Source: Mycoemilia scoparia (Eukaryota > Kickxellomycota > Kickxellomycetes > Kickxellales > Kickxellaceae). From it: a DNA stretch of 64,000 nt. This document shows positions 10,401 to 22,279 of this stretch, piece by piece (within the stretch, counting starts at the first letter, position 1; each line of letters opens with the position of its first letter). Below the pieces are notes generated by a model that was given only the letters and a program-made list of their open reading frames with translations, ran no database searches and had not been told where the DNA came from. Where the stretch lies: the NCBI GenBank assembly GCA_027575805.1, contig JANBPU010000025.1, forward strand, positions 62,001-126,000, in the 5' to 3' direction. The translations under genes were made by a program, and so were the position numbers.

Positions 10401-13321
10401 GCTACTTTGGAACATATTGTGCAAATCATTGAACATGTGAACATTTCGAGCCTTCTTCTCCAATTCATTTGGTAATTTTACTGAGCTTAGCTTTCCAGTA
10501 GACTCATCACATTTGAATAGCCTGTAATGCTGCGTGAGCCCATTTTTTTGCTCCTGTAGCTGTTGTTTCAAGGTATATTCATCGTCTTCATCTTCTTCAG
10601 TACTACCAGGTTCTACAACACTAGCCTTCTGCTTGCTACTTTCGACAATTCTAACAAGGATGTACGGATCCTGGATCTCAGCTTCGGATATAAATGTCTC
10701 TCTCGCACTATCACCTATATCTTGACCAAAGTCACTGACATCGAGGGAATGGACAAATCTACAACCAGAATCGACTACTCTAACTCCATTCATGTGTGCC
10801 TGTACAATATACCTGGATCCTGAAATCTGGCCCACACATACTGTTGGGCTCTTGGCTTCAAACCCTGTCCTTCCCGCCATCTCCTTAATTTCGTTGGTGA
10901 TTGAAAATACCATTGTTGAGGTCTGGCTGCTAATAACCATCCAGCTGGTTGTTGTAACTGAAGAATACCCATCCAAGGCACTGCTGCCGTTGGTGTTGGT
11001 AGACGATGACTGAATTGTCCATACATTTTGGATTGGTGATTCACCGGGGATCTTGAACGAGCTCAAAACATCTGGCCTTATGTTGCGTTGCAAAACAACC
11101 AGTGAACCCTGGGTAGCTGACCCAGTGCAGGCCATTATTTCAATGTCATCGCTATCGTTGTTACTGGATATGTTGGCATCTGGGGCTGATATGGTTGCAG
11201 TTGAGGGTCCGATGTCCATCTGGGTTATTGGACAGAATCCAGAAAGGTAGTCGGATATCCTAAACCTAAAGTTTTCATACCACGACCTCTTTGGTGTTTG
11301 TTTTGTCACTGTTGCTGTGGTGGCAGATCCAGGCTGAGATTTCCCGGAATTCAAATCTAGAATGCCATCAAGGTCTTCGTTATTGTTGCCATCATCATCT
11401 TTGAAAATTTCGTTGGAATCACTCTCCTCCTCCTCTTCTTCTTCATTTTCGTCTTCTTCGTTGTTCTCATCATCCTCATCGCCATAAAGGAATGAGTCTT
11501 CATCTATATCCTCTTTATTCTTTTTCTTGGGCTTGTTGGGCTTCTCGGTTGTCTTTTTCTTGGACTTTGTTGCTTTGATATCAGTGCTAGTTTGATCACT
11601 CTTATCTTTACTCGTAGTTTTGTTCTCTTCAGCAATAATTGGTGCAGGATGTGTTTTGTTTTTTGTTGGCCGAGCTGATGTAACCAGAGCTGAATTACCA
11701 ACATTGCTTCCAATAAACAAAAGGGCTCTTCCGACTGGCTGTCGCTCCTTGTTGCTTTCATTGCTGCTGTTGACAGTTGGTACATTAACCATGGGCGAGA
11801 GACTGACAATGCATGATGGTGCAACATCAAGTCCAACCAGCATGTTATTTATACACCCAAAATAATCCAAACTGCCACTGTCTACTGGGTGCAAAAGCAA
11901 TTCAGTATGATTTCTACGACTTTCATTCAGCCTCAACAAATATGGCTGACCTCCACGGTTATTCCACACACCAAAAGTACTGCCACTAGAATCGATCACA
12001 GCCGCATGCGCATCATCAAGCACAATTCCCAGATCCACATTAGTTTTGGTGTCCAGCCCCATTTTTGTATAATGACCACACCCAATGACGCCCAGCTTAT
12101 TCAGTGCCGTAATCCCCGCTAATGATCCATTATTGATATGGGCCAGCGTAGATGACCCGATTGCCAAAAACCCTTTGTTTGCATAGGGAATCGAAAACAG
12201 TCGGTACATGTCGTTTGGCAGATGTGGGATGGTATGAATCACAACCATAGACTTTTTGTTCAGATCCAATGACAATATGGAAATGGCGCAAGTATCAGCG
12301 TCAGTTTCTAGTGATCCTGCCCACCCAATAATCGGCTGGTGCAAAATGGCAATGACAGGATCAGTGTATCCATACAAGAAGGTGATGTCACGGATTCGTT
12401 TGATATTGTATTGGGAGTCCCACATATCGACTATGAAACTGGGTTTGTTGTATATGCCACTTTGATCCTTAGTCATAGCGGCATCGGTATCTGGGTCTTC
12501 GGTTAAATGGATGGTGTCTAGGTCGTGGAATGGAATAATGGCAATTTTGTCTTGGTAAAATTGCATCAGGGCACACCGATTCTTTGGATCTACCCTAATA
12601 TAGTTTTTGTTTGCACCTGTGTTGCTGACAAAACTTCTTTTGAGATCATCATGTTCGTAATAGTGGAGTGAGATTGTGATAATGTTTTGGGTATCTGCTG
12701 AGTACTCTACTAATGACATCTTGGCCTCACTGAAGCTCAGTAAGAGGCTGTCTATTCGACTGTCCCTTCCTGTTCGGCCACACCGAATTGTCTTTATATC
12801 AACGATATCACCATGTAACCGCCACTTTCCAACATGACGAAGTTGAGGCACAAGAGCTATACCGCTTTCTTCGCTGTCATCTATTCTTGAGCCACCAGCA
12901 CTCTTTGTAAACACACCTTTATTAGATTTCCCAGATCCAGATTCGAATGTAGGATAAGGCACCTATAATGCATAAACGCACCACCATTGTTATTATTGGC
13001 ATTTCAATTACCGGCCAAATATCCTGGGCTTGTGGACATCGATCTAGACAAATCCAAGTAAATATCACCATAGTGGTTAAGTTAACTTACACCTTCGGCA
13101 TCATATTGATTAAACCCATCTTTGCCATTAGCATCGCTGCCACTATTACCATCATTTTTGTCATTAAGATTTCTCTTTCTGTAAACACCTTCAACAGTAT
13201 ACAATTCTAGTGAATTTCCACGCGCCACGAACAGATCATTGCTACTCCGATGTATAAAACTTCCATTTGTGGCTGCCGTCACGCTGCTTGGTGGCAATAT
13301 TTCCCGACAATATGTGAACAT
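7401..13321 (-). CDS. CFT1: Cft1/CPSF160, cleavage and polyadenylation factor large subunit
   Basis: Exon 1 is 13321-13091 (77 codons) and exon 2 is 12962-7401, joined at GGT|GTG in phase 0, giving 1930 aa. The N-terminus (MFTYCREILPPSSVTAA) and the following VGKWRLHGDIVDI...SRIDSLLLSFSEAKMSLVEY match CPSF160/Cft1. The C-terminal CPSF_A domain includes GKVYIWEVHEVVPQPGRP, KEFKGAISAIEEL and LADVLDGNMHVFTYSP. Cft1 is the beta-propeller scaffold of the 3'-end processing complex that helps recognise AAUAAA. It is several hundred residues longer than the usual roughly 1300-1450. The excess lies in low-complexity insertions: a Lys- then Glu-rich block around residues 540-600 (EDENEEEEEEESDSNE), an Asp/Lys-rich linker near 970-1010 and another near 1200-1250. 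It is otherwise intact. Confidence 0.93.
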
Positions 13322-13611
13322 ATTCTCTAAACCTTTTGACCTTATCCACCCAGGAACTTATGATATTTTATATATGTGTGTATATCTTGTATATCTTTGT
13401 CGTAATGCTTTTTGAATTGTTATTATAAGATTAATAGAGCATATCAAGTGTGTATAAACCGTTGTAAACCCACTAATATGTTTGAATTTAATTGTCCCTT
13501 CTATTTATTAGGAAAATTGGTATAGTTATGGGATTATACGTTTTATTATGATCTGTGGCCATGGTTTTAAAAAAACAATAATGCTAAGCCCTTTGATTTA
13601 AAACATTATCT

Positions 13612-13766
13612 GACCAGTTCCCCGTCAAAAGGAAACAGACAGATACTCCTACACTTTACCTGAAAATCAGCATATACCCCATATGTTTTAGCTGGAGACT
13701 CAGTGATGATCGGCTGATATCCAAGGGAGTATCCTAGTACAACCCTTTTAGAGGAGGAGACTACTC
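13612..13766 (+). mobile_element. inverted-repeat element, family 2, copy 1
   Basis: It aligns over most of its length with 43486-43650 (inverted) and 46820-46960. Shared blocks are AAAAGGAAACAG, GAAAATCAGC, TTTTAGCTGGAG, GTGATGA-NN-GGCTG and GTATCCTAG, ending CCCTTTTAGAGGAGGAGAC. The ends are imperfect inverted repeats (AAAAGG near the left, CCCTTTT near the right). It is non-coding. Confidence 0.65.
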
Positions 13767-14307
13767 ATTCTGTTTAGATAGAAGGGCCGGGCACCGGAAG
13801 AGGAAGATGGATACTGTCAATGATTTTAAGATATTCAAGATCATTTTTACCGTTAATGCGGCCATGTTTGTTTAGTTAAAGACTGTCTGGCCACCCACAT
13901 CTTGATCTCCTCCCCTGATGATGAAGAAGAATCGGGGGTGCTGCTTTTGTATATCCATTAATATGGATCTCATATATGCGAATTCCAAACGTATAGGGTG
14001 AAGCGTGTTCCATTGATAACAATAGGTTTCCGGTTTTTCCATAAACTGGATAAGTCCCTCATTTCGCTATTTTTCCAAGATTGGCCAGGAGTTTTGGTAT
14101 TTTAGGATTATGAGTACATGGTTCATGGTTTGGCTGTGTGGTTGATGTGTGCTTGCGTAGTGAGGTGCAAATTTTAGAGTGCGGTCGGTGTGGTTTATTG
14201 GGAATATTTGTGGTTCATCATTAGAGTTGCTGTTGCTATTGATTAATTCAAGAGCAGGGATTGATTCTGTATCTAATAGCAGTCCTACCACTATTTCTTT
14301 AATTGAG

Positions 14308-14424
14308 GTCATGATTTTTAAAGGCACCTTTTGGAGACCAATGATTATAGGGACAATCATAGCCAAATTTGCGTCCACCATTTACTAACAAATAGCCACC
14401 ATTCAAAAATCACCATCCATATTT
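14308..14424. mobile_element. MITE-like element, family 1, copy C (decayed)
   Basis: The left end is ATGATTTTTAAAGGC; the right end, inverted, is ATGGTGATTTTTGAATGG. The interior CCAATGATTATAGGGACAAT ... AGCCAAAT matches copies A, F and K. Its terminal repeats are more diverged than most, suggesting an older insertion. Confidence 0.65.
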
Positions 14425-15021
14425 AACGTTTTCTTAATATAAAAAGTCCCCTGATCAACATAGTCAAGCTACAAACAAACATTAGTCATTAATGACATCA
14501 TTGACATTATCTAACCATGCTAAATGGGCTACACAAGATGTCACAAGCTAAAACTTTATTGTAAAGAAATACAGGTCCACTAACAATTATCAGGCGACTG
14601 CGGTATCTTGCAAACACCACGCTGGTTCATGTGAAAAATGACTTTTTATTGTATCATTCATACGCACAAAAGCTAACACAAGCTAGTCACTTTATAATTC
14701 GAAAGTATAATTCATGTCCAAGATCAGGCCAATAAACTACAGGGGCGCTGTCAATGACTGAATAAAGATAACGTCAATAGCATGCATGGTTATGAGTATG
14801 TTTGATAAACATTTATTTACATTATTATAATAAATAAGCTGAGAAGAAATATGGCAAATAGTCAAAAGATTGCAATTAAATAATGATGTATGATGCTGTT
14901 TTGTAAAAATAGAGAGAGAGATTATTAGCGAGGAGTAGTAGTATAGGAAGAATAATAATAACGGGAAAAGAAAATACGGACAATATTATATATTACAGTG
15001 ACGAAACTTTATTGGAGATTT

Positions 15022-16518
15022 TTAGAGACAGTAGTTTGACATCGCAATGCTGTTCTGAGGGCCGTTTGAAGATGCCTCCAAAGGCGATTCATGCTTACTG
15101 GTGCTCCGAGGCTGGTAGTAACCATTTTCAGTGTCAGCAGCAGAGTTGAGTCTAGAGGTAGCTGGGGTAGATGTGGATGACTCGGCCGAGGCGTTAGATA
15201 CCAATGTAGAGGCATTGCTGATCTTGGTTCTTGGCATTGTTGTCTGGTCGGCCTCGACGTCCATTACTACCTCCTCAGTTAGAGATGAGCCAAAGTTACC
15301 ATACTTTTCGTGCAAGTCCTTGACCCACTGGTACTCGAAGGCCTGTTGTATAGTTGGGCGCTTGGTGGAATCGATGCTAAGCATGTCATTGATGAGCTTG
15401 TTTGCTGGGTGCGATGGCTTAACCCAGTGGTCAATGACCTTGTGGCGGTGCTGGACGTAGAGCTGGTAATTTGGGTCAGAAGAGTTGGCAATCTCCCAGG
15501 GGAAGTGGCCAGAAATCATCGACAGGTAAACAATGGCCAAGGCCCAGATATCTACGGGGCGTGGGTCGTACTTGCGCTTGGCGAGCTGCTTGACGTTGAA
15601 GACCTCGGGAGCAATGTATGGGTTGGAGCCGCATACATCAGTAGCCTCTGGCTCATCGTCAGCAGACCACTCGAGAGAACAGCCAAAATCGATCATTCTA
15701 ATCCTGTCACCGTCTTCGACGCAAATGTTGTCAAGCTTGATGTCACGGTGGGCGATGCGAGCAGTGGTGTGGAGGTAGTGCATAGCACACAGAATCTGGT
15801 AAAATAGATACTCGGACCTCTGGTCGTCAAGTGCGCGCTCGGGGTGGTCGGGGACTGGTGGAGCATCCTGGATGACCGAGAAAAGGTCTAGCTCGCAGTA
15901 CTCCATGACCGAGTACACCTTATTATCCGGCTCACGAACGAACTCGTAGGTTTGTATTATGCAAGGGTGACGCAACGAGAGAGAGAAGTGGGCCTCATCC
16001 AGCAAGTGCTTCCACTGATTGGGAGAGATCCCATCGTCGGCAGTGGAGGCCGATGAGCCATATGTGCGACTTTTGCGTGTCTGGAACTGGAACTGCTTGA
16101 TGGCATACTTTTTCCCGCCAGCCTCGTAAAGACTCACTGTGCCGCCCGTTCCCTGGCCAATAGCCCGCAGTGGGGCGCCATAGTTCTCCGTGATATACCC
16201 GGCCTTGACCCAGCGGATTAGCTCGCCATCGACATGGGTGCTGCTGGATGAATTTGACGAGCTCGAGAGATGTGTGGCAGTTATGATCTGGCTTTCCTGG
16301 GATGTCGAGCTGGAGGTGGTAGATTCTTCAGACGACTCTTTGTTTGGGGATGAAGAGATCTCCTTGCCGTCGGCATCGCGCTTGCGGATACCAAACAGCT
16401 TCTTGAGGTTCTTGGCGGCTTTGCTGTGCCAGCGACTGTGGTGGCTATGGTGGCCATCAGTGAGGGTGGCAGTTGGTGAGAGCGCGGAAAAGGCGCTACT
16501 TCTCTTTTGGCCGCTCAT
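15022..16518 (-). CDS. HAL/NPR-family serine/threonine protein kinase
   Basis: A single exon encodes 498 aa. A Ser-rich basic N-terminus (about 1-90) precedes the kinase domain: glycine loop IGQGTGGTVSLYE near residue 115, lysine in YAIKQF, catalytic HRDIKLDN near 257, DFGCS near 277 (DFG intact) and SNPYIAPEVF in the activation segment. The region between, with DDGISPNQWKHLLDEAHFSLSLRHPCIIQTYE, and the LSMISGHFPWE block fit the fungal HAL4/HAL5/NPR group, which tunes plasma-membrane transporters and potassium/proton balance. The exact orthologue cannot be chosen. The start is the ATG at 16518 with MSGQKRSSAFS; the upstream frame is unlike coding sequence. Confidence 0.88.
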   Translation of the reverse strand: MSGQKRSSAFSALSPTATLTDGHHSHHSRWHSKAAKNLKKLFGIRKRDADGKEISSSPNKESSEESTTSSSTSQESQIITATHLSSSSNSSSSTHVDGELIRWVKAGYITENYGAPLRAIGQGTGGTVSLYEAGGKKYAIKQFQFQTRKSRTYGSSASTADDGISPNQWKHLLDEAHFSLSLRHPCIIQTYEFVREPDNKVYSVMEYCELDLFSVIQDAPPVPDHPERALDDQRSEYLFYQILCAMHYLHTTARIAHRDIKLDNICVEDGDRIRMIDFGCSLEWSADDEPEATDVCGSNPYIAPEVFNVKQLAKRKYDPRPVDIWALAIVYLSMISGHFPWEIANSSDPNYQLYVQHRHKVIDHWVKPSHPANKLINDMLSIDSTKRPTIQQAFEYQWVKDLHEKYGNFGSSLTEEVVMDVEADQTTMPRTKISNASTLVSNASAESSTSTPATSRLNSAADTENGYYQPRSTSKHESPLEASSNGPQNSIAMSNYCL

Positions 16519-18960
16519 TGTTTGTTTTGTACGTATGAATATGTGTTGTATAGCTTGAATAGGAACAATACCAAAACGGGCAGGTATTGTTTGAGTGGAA
16601 GTAAGGGCTGCGATGTGCTTTCGGTGGACGCGTGGCGGTGTGTTGGCTTGTGGGCTGAATAGACCTTTGTGTGCACCTGCGGACCGAAAGGGAATATATA
16701 TACCTTTTTGGTCACCGTTTATAAGGGCCTCTGCTTGTGCTGTATGGCCAGAAAGACTGGTGGTGGGTAGAAGACCAGGCTAAAAAATATAGTAGTAGTA
16801 TATGGCAGTAGGTGGGAGTGGAGGCAAAAGTAAAGCAATAAATAAACCAAGACTGAATGTGGGTATGAGAACAGTCTCTACGGTTAAGAGCGATGCACAC
16901 GGAAAAAGCTATGCTAATGATTTGTAAACCTGGAGATTATGAGGTAGTAGTGAAATCAAAGGGTAGATTTTGAATCTTGAGGATGATTAAAAGGAAGCAA
17001 TTGAAAAATCTGTTGTCAAAGAGAACAGTCAAAATCAAAAAGCAACAAGAGCTGGTGGTGTGCTGCTAGAGAGAAATCGGCAGAAAATGTAGTCTATAGT
17101 TGTGTATAAATCAGAACGTAAACAGAGCGGGGAGGCGACTTTTATACCAAACCAGGGTTGTGCCAAGAATAGAAAAGGTGGAGCAGGGCAAAGCTCTAAT
17201 TATTCATCTCTCACTGTTGTGTGTGCGACTTATCGGAGGGTTGTGCATATTGGCTGGTAGACTATTATTCCGTACATGGTGGAAGCGGCTCCGTAGGCAT
17301 TATTTTTATTGCGGGCCAAGCGATGATGATAGTGCGTGTGCATTCAAGCGAGAAATTCGCTACCCTACTTTTTTCCGTCCAATTATGCGCGGACTCACTT
17401 GCCAATCACTACTGAGCCACCAGACCCAAATGTGAGCAGCCCTGCCATCTCATTCGTCCCGCCGATTCCCGACCCATTTCCGTGTTCTAAGTCGGGATGC
17501 TTAAATCTCTGGCCAGGTCCGTGATATACTTATCATCGGCTGAAGTACACACAAACTTTAATAATTCTTGGGACGATGCTATGGGACACAGTTTTCTTTG
17601 AAAATGCAATGCTAAAATGCATTTTTGCCAAGGGGGCTGCTATGGACTCCAGGACAGGCTCTGGCCAGGGAATGCCTTCTGCCCAAGGGCGTCCAAAGGG
17701 ACAAACACAAAGGATGCAGATACGAACAGACGCCATCGATTAGTAAACATAATGCTCGTGGGTAGCATGCATCAGGAAGAATTACAAATGTCTTTATGGG
17801 CATGTGCGAATAGAAACAAGGCGAAATATTGGCTGTGGGCACGCTTTGGGTTGCCTGGTCCAATTGCAATAATCAATCCGTCTTGCGGAACTTCTGAAAA
17901 TTTCCCTAACCGCAATTTGTGGCTCCCTCAACCACTCTGCTTTATCCCCCCATTCAGATCTCTGCCTGTAGAATTCTCGGCTTTTCTGTTGTTCTGCGAA
18001 CAAGTTTTCTGCTGACCTTGCCCCAACTTGAGCCACCCTGTCAGCATCCCGTTGACTTGATCGTCGCTATGCCAGCCAACCTTTGTCCTTTGCTATTGGA
18101 AATACTGTGGAATTTTGCTGTTGCGTTTGGTGCAAGCCATCACCACAAGTGTCTTATGTTCAGCCACCCTACAAACGAAGTCCAGTGCAGAACAGCATGG
18201 TATAACAATTGGCAAATCTTTCTCCTATGCTTTGCCCGGCCATTGGCTCATCTTTGGCCACTCGCAAAATGACATGTTTATCACGCTAATTTATCAGGCG
18301 TTATTATTATTCGGCTTAGAATATAAAATTACTAATGCTTTGAATAGCGGGTATTCATAATCATTATTACAATAAGTCATCACCATCTATTTTGCCTTTC
18401 ATGCTTCCAGGCATATCACTCGCAATTTCATGTATTTTTCATCTGCTTCAAAATCAGCTCTGTGACATGTTGATCACCTGCAGATTTTTCTTCTTCAATC
18501 TAGAAAGCTGAAGAATTGGCATGACCACGCTTTCACCAAGCACATGTGGCATTAGTAAACAGCGCTGTCGATTAAACGATAACCTTTTTGCTGAGAGAGG
18601 TGCGGTGCTATGTTCAAGCAACAACCATCTAGCCCATCAACACCACCGCTACTAGTTTGCTCTATCTTATGGCTTTATTCGGAAAATGTACTACTAATGT
18701 TTTAACAGTAATGAAGTCACATCCGATGTCATTTTTCCCGGTCCGTTCGCTAGCCATCAGCCCATAATCCCTTCTATTGGCTCGCCTTCATTCTTGGAAG
18801 CCCCCCTGCGCTGTGGCTTTACCATTTTTATTTGCTACTACCACATTGATATCCGCCGTTACTTCTGGTCCACCGGCATCATCCCTTCCCTTCACCAACC
18901 TCCCACACATTTACCGGAGCTGGAGACCCTTAATCACCCGGACACGGATAGCAGCAGAAA
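16519..18960. other. long intergenic region upstream of the kinase and the DUF4604 gene
   Basis: About 2.4 kb lies between divergent starts. Open frames of 60-130 codons occur on both strands (for example 17617-18015 and 17919-18272), but they overlap each other, lack recognisable domains and have no clear intron pattern. Most likely it is a large regulatory region. A short non-coding or fast-evolving gene cannot be excluded. Confidence 0.45.
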
Positions 18961-19665
18961 ATGCAGTCAAAAAAGAAAAAATCCACGCCCTACCAGCTAC
19001 GGCAGAATCTTTCTTTCCAGTCCACAGCGCCGAAATTTCTCCAGAGACTTACAGCAGCAGAAACCACAGTATCAGATACAATAATATCAAAACATGATAC
19101 AGGTGATTCTGATAATACCAATGCGAATTTAGAAGCAACGCTTAAAAATTCCAAAAAAGCGGGAAATGATATGTCATCCCACACCACAGATGATAACAAG
19201 AACGATGATAGGGCTGGTGGTGGTGATGGTGCGGACACATCTGACGACTATTTGGAAAAAGATGATGAAAAACCACAGGTTGTTGTTCTAGATGACGGTC
19301 ATCCTGATGGTTTGTTGGCAAAAGGTAATAGCGATAGGCAGGCACAGCATGGTCGTGTTGTAAACAGATCTCCTCCAGAACTGTTGGATGCTTCTGAAGA
19401 TTCCAAAAGTAGTAATGATGATGGTGCTATCAATTCCAAGGAGCGCGAATTTGACATTACTAAAGACCGAGTCATTTTCAGTAATAAGAAAAGAAGAGTA
19501 GCCGTAGGCAATGATTCCAAGGCTGAAAGTAAGAGTGGGCCAAGTAAAGTAAAGAAAGATTCTTCTGGTCTTGATGAGTTGGGAAAAAAGTCCAAAAAGA
19601 AAAAGGCCAAGACGCGGACAAATAAGCAGTTGCTGTCATTCAATGCTGACGACGACGGTAACTAA
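18961..19665 (+). CDS. DUF4604 (KIAA1143-like) nuclear protein
   Basis: A single exon encodes 234 aa. The N-terminus reads YQLRQNLSFQSTAPKFLQRL (family-typical start that precedes the disordered part). A central EKPQVVVLDDGHP motif and a C-terminal KQLLSFNADDDGN match the DUF4604 family, which includes human KIAA1143. The Lys/Glu/Asp-rich sequence and KKRRVAV-like basic clusters suggest a nuclear, mostly disordered protein. The family's function is not established. The start at 18961 gives the conserved N-terminal block; no earlier in-frame ATG is needed. The gene is followed by an AT-rich tail and converges on MTM1. Confidence 0.82.
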   Translation: MQSKKKKSTPYQLRQNLSFQSTAPKFLQRLTAAETTVSDTIISKHDTGDSDNTNANLEATLKNSKKAGNDMSSHTTDDNKNDDRAGGGDGADTSDDYLEKDDEKPQVVVLDDGHPDGLLAKGNSDRQAQHGRVVNRSPPELLDASEDSKSSNDDGAINSKEREFDITKDRVIFSNKKRRVAVGNDSKAESKSGPSKVKKDSSGLDELGKKSKKKKAKTRTNKQLLSFNADDDGN

Positions 19666-19864
19666 GGGACAAACTATTAGTTCTTCAATGCAAATTCTAC
19701 ATACTGTATAATAACCTTCAAATATATATATATATACACAGACATATACGTACATGTGATACAACCACATTTGTTATTTTCAAATGGATGCAATAAAAGC
19801 GTAAAAATAATATGAAATATATATCTAATAATATTATTGTTGTTGCTCGGCTATTTCTCTCTCT

Positions 19865-22279
19865 CTAATCCAGACAGACAGCTGGCTGGCAGTTATTACG
19901 AGTAAAGAAATGCTTTCCAAGCTCATAGCTTGATATCATAATGGCACACGCTGGAGCCACTTTAAGTAACCGCGGCGTTAAGCCAGAAAATGCCCCACGC
20001 CAGCCATCCTCGGCAACTATCCGTTTAAGCAGCGATACAATGGTTTGAGGAGACCCACCCATGGATGCTTCTACCTGTCTGCGTGTTTTCGCCACATCAA
20101 ACGGAGTTGTAAGTGTGGCTGAGATTATTCCCGAAGTTGCCCCCGCGGCAAAGGATGTAACAAACGCCTCCGCTTTACTCTGTTTGCACCTACTAGTGAA
20201 TAGTGGCTTATATAGCGCATGTATACGCTCATACCCGAACCAGTAAAATGCCGAAAACGGCACATCTCTCCATAATGTGGGTACAAGTCCTCGATAAAGG
20301 GTTCCTATGCCTTCACTCCGGATCATTCCCTGGACTCCGATCAAGACATCTATAATGCCACCCCCACGTGCACACACACACACAAAAATAGACACAGGAC
20401 CACTTTAGTATTTGTCATACATATATGGTCAAAGTTCACAATGCTTTGGGCAAATGTGCTCCCAAGAGTAGTTGCATATCATATGAATAGTGATTGGGCC
20501 AAAATCCGATGAGAGTCCATCTCTGTCTAACATAGATTCGATTACTAGCGAAGGCCTCCAATAAATACACTTTTAATGGTCCATTAGACACTATGTGTAG
20601 ACTTTGTGGGAGTTTCCTGTTCAATTTCTATATGTATACGCTCCACGCTAGATTAAACTTACTTTTGAGATCGTGTGACGCGGAAGACTGCATTCTTGTT
20701 CTTATGAGTTCTAGCGGAGAAATTACCGTTGCCGAACATGCTAAATATGCAAAAATATGGCGTTATCATGTATATTCGTCATTATTAATTGACTAATGGG
20801 CGACATATTTGTGTGATGATAATAGTGAAACCTACTTCTTGCCACACATCCTGCCAGCAGTGGTGTGTAATCATCGAGTGGCTTTAATTTTTCAATACTT
20901 TGTGCCTTTGAGCCCATCCATGCACGTAGATAGTCATAGCCTACAAAGTAGATGACTGTTGATGGAATGGACGCTACCCTATTATGATTCGTAAGAAGAG
21001 ACCACATAGCCACAGAGACGCATGTGTTTTATTATGTTGAGTTGTTAGTTGCCTGACAGCTATCAAGATTTTTCCTATTGCGGTTATAATACCAATGCCA
21101 TGGATATGTGTGTGTGTGTGTGATTATTTTTGAAGAGCTAATTTCTATTAGTAGACCAGCTTTATCATGCATCTAGCCCTTCAAAAATAATGATCCATAT
21201 CAGTGACATTGGTATTATTAATACAAAACTATACTTACAGGGTAGGGCTTAAGCCGCGCCACAGACTTTTCAGTCCCTCGTTTCTGGATATTTGCATCAT
21301 ACCGTCCTATAATCACACAATGTTTACAATGTTAGTTGGATTTCGAATAAAATGCGCTTATTGTATATATCTCCTCTCTTACTCAAACTCAGGGCCAAAT
21401 ACATAGATAAATACTAGCTTTATACTATCATTGTAGATGTCATATACATACCAGAGTTCCATTAAATTTTGGTATAACCTCTTTTCCTTCTAATGTACGT
21501 TCTATGGAGCTTCCAAATGAGCTTCTTCCAAAATGTCTCCAGCCATCAGCACCCATTACGCTCGGTTTACCAACATTCCAGCCATGGAATACACACGAAG
21601 TGCTGCTCTTTTGGATCTGGCTTGACGACGCGAATTGCTGGACACAAAAGCAGTATCCATCAGTAGCTGGTGGAATAAAGAAATTTGGAGCGCACTGGGA
21701 TATTGTTGACATTGTGCTGGGGTTGATTTTGACTATTGAGGCCTGAGTGGGTCCCGTTGGTCTAATGTTCAGTGACTGGGATTGAAGTCTGGTCTTGACC
21801 ACATCAAATGGCGTCACTATATCACAACAATAGTTGTTTTTAACATTTTTGTGGTGACTGTTGGAAGTGTGGCTGAAACAAACACACAGTGGGGAGTTTG
21901 CGCCGTCATCGTGGCAATACCCAGGTATATGTTACTTACTGAGGCAGGATGTGACTATTGCTCCGCTGCATGCCGAAAATATCTTTTCTGTGAGCTTTGG
22001 CTCTATCTGTGTGCTTTTGCAGGTATTCGGTGACGAGGGCCTCGTTACGCCTGACGATTCATTGTGGCCTTCTTTTGTCTACATACAGATAAGAAAACAC
22101 ATGCATTGGAATCGTATAGGATCGTTTGAGTACAGGCTTATCTTTGCATAATCTGCAATGTTCCACCTAGAACTAAATACACGTACCAAGTCGTTTGGAC
22201 GTATTTTTGCACTTACATAAATGTCTTCTGATGTTTGTGATGCCATGGATAATGTGGATAAAGCTGGTTCCGTGGGCAT
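19865..22279 (-). CDS. MTM1: mitochondrial carrier, MTM1/SLC25A39-40 type (seven exons)
   Basis: Exons are 22279-22217, 22078-21940, 21816-21452, 21306-21239, 20978-20836, 20740-20663 and 20349-19865 (1341 nt, 446 aa). Three carrier repeats each bear the PxD/ExxK/R signature: MTPFDVVKTRL, ISPLELIRTRM and TTPFDVAKTRR. GLVPTLWRDVPFSAFYWFGY is typical of the SLC25A39/40-Mtm1 branch, which moves glutathione into mitochondria and affects manganese loading of SOD2 (family knowledge). The protein is longer than yeast Mtm1; most of the excess is a Ser/Cys-rich matrix loop in exon 3 after the first signature. Intron 4 holds MITE copy D and intron 6 a family-3 repeat copy. The start at 22279 is the first ATG in frame. 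Confidence 0.92.
20456..20535. repeat. weak repeat, family 3, copy 2, in MTM1 intron 6
   Basis: The stretch TTGGGCCAAA followed by GAGAGTCCATCTCTGTCTAA aligns with 690-726, and the upstream part (GCTC ... TTGCA) aligns weakly with 657-672. It lies wholly inside MTM1 intron 6 (20662-20350). Confidence 0.4.
21104..21201. mobile_element. MITE-like element, family 1, copy D, in MTM1 intron 4
   Basis: The right end, inverted, is GATATGGATCATTATTTTTG, then AAGGG. The left end is GATATG, a TG run (about 21106-21122), then ATTATTTTTGAAG. The TG microsatellite has therefore expanded inside the left terminal repeat. The interior is short (about 50 bases). It sits in MTM1 intron 4 (21238-20979). Confidence 0.8.

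Larger units (their letters stand above)
13322..15021. other. intergenic CFT1 / HAL-type kinase
   Basis: No gene is supported. It contains the CFT1 promoter at the left, one family-2 inverted-repeat element (13612-13766), one decayed family-1 MITE (14308-14424), and the AT-rich 3' flank of the kinase (14800-15021). Confidence 0.55.

Noticed and set aside
15310..15807. 165-codon plus-strand open frame opposite the kinase
   Set aside because: It overlaps the conserved kinase catalytic region on the other strand; it is a shadow of that gene.
17617..18272. Overlapping 117-132-codon open frames
   Set aside because: They overlap each other in different frames, have no recognised domain and are not supported by plausible introns.
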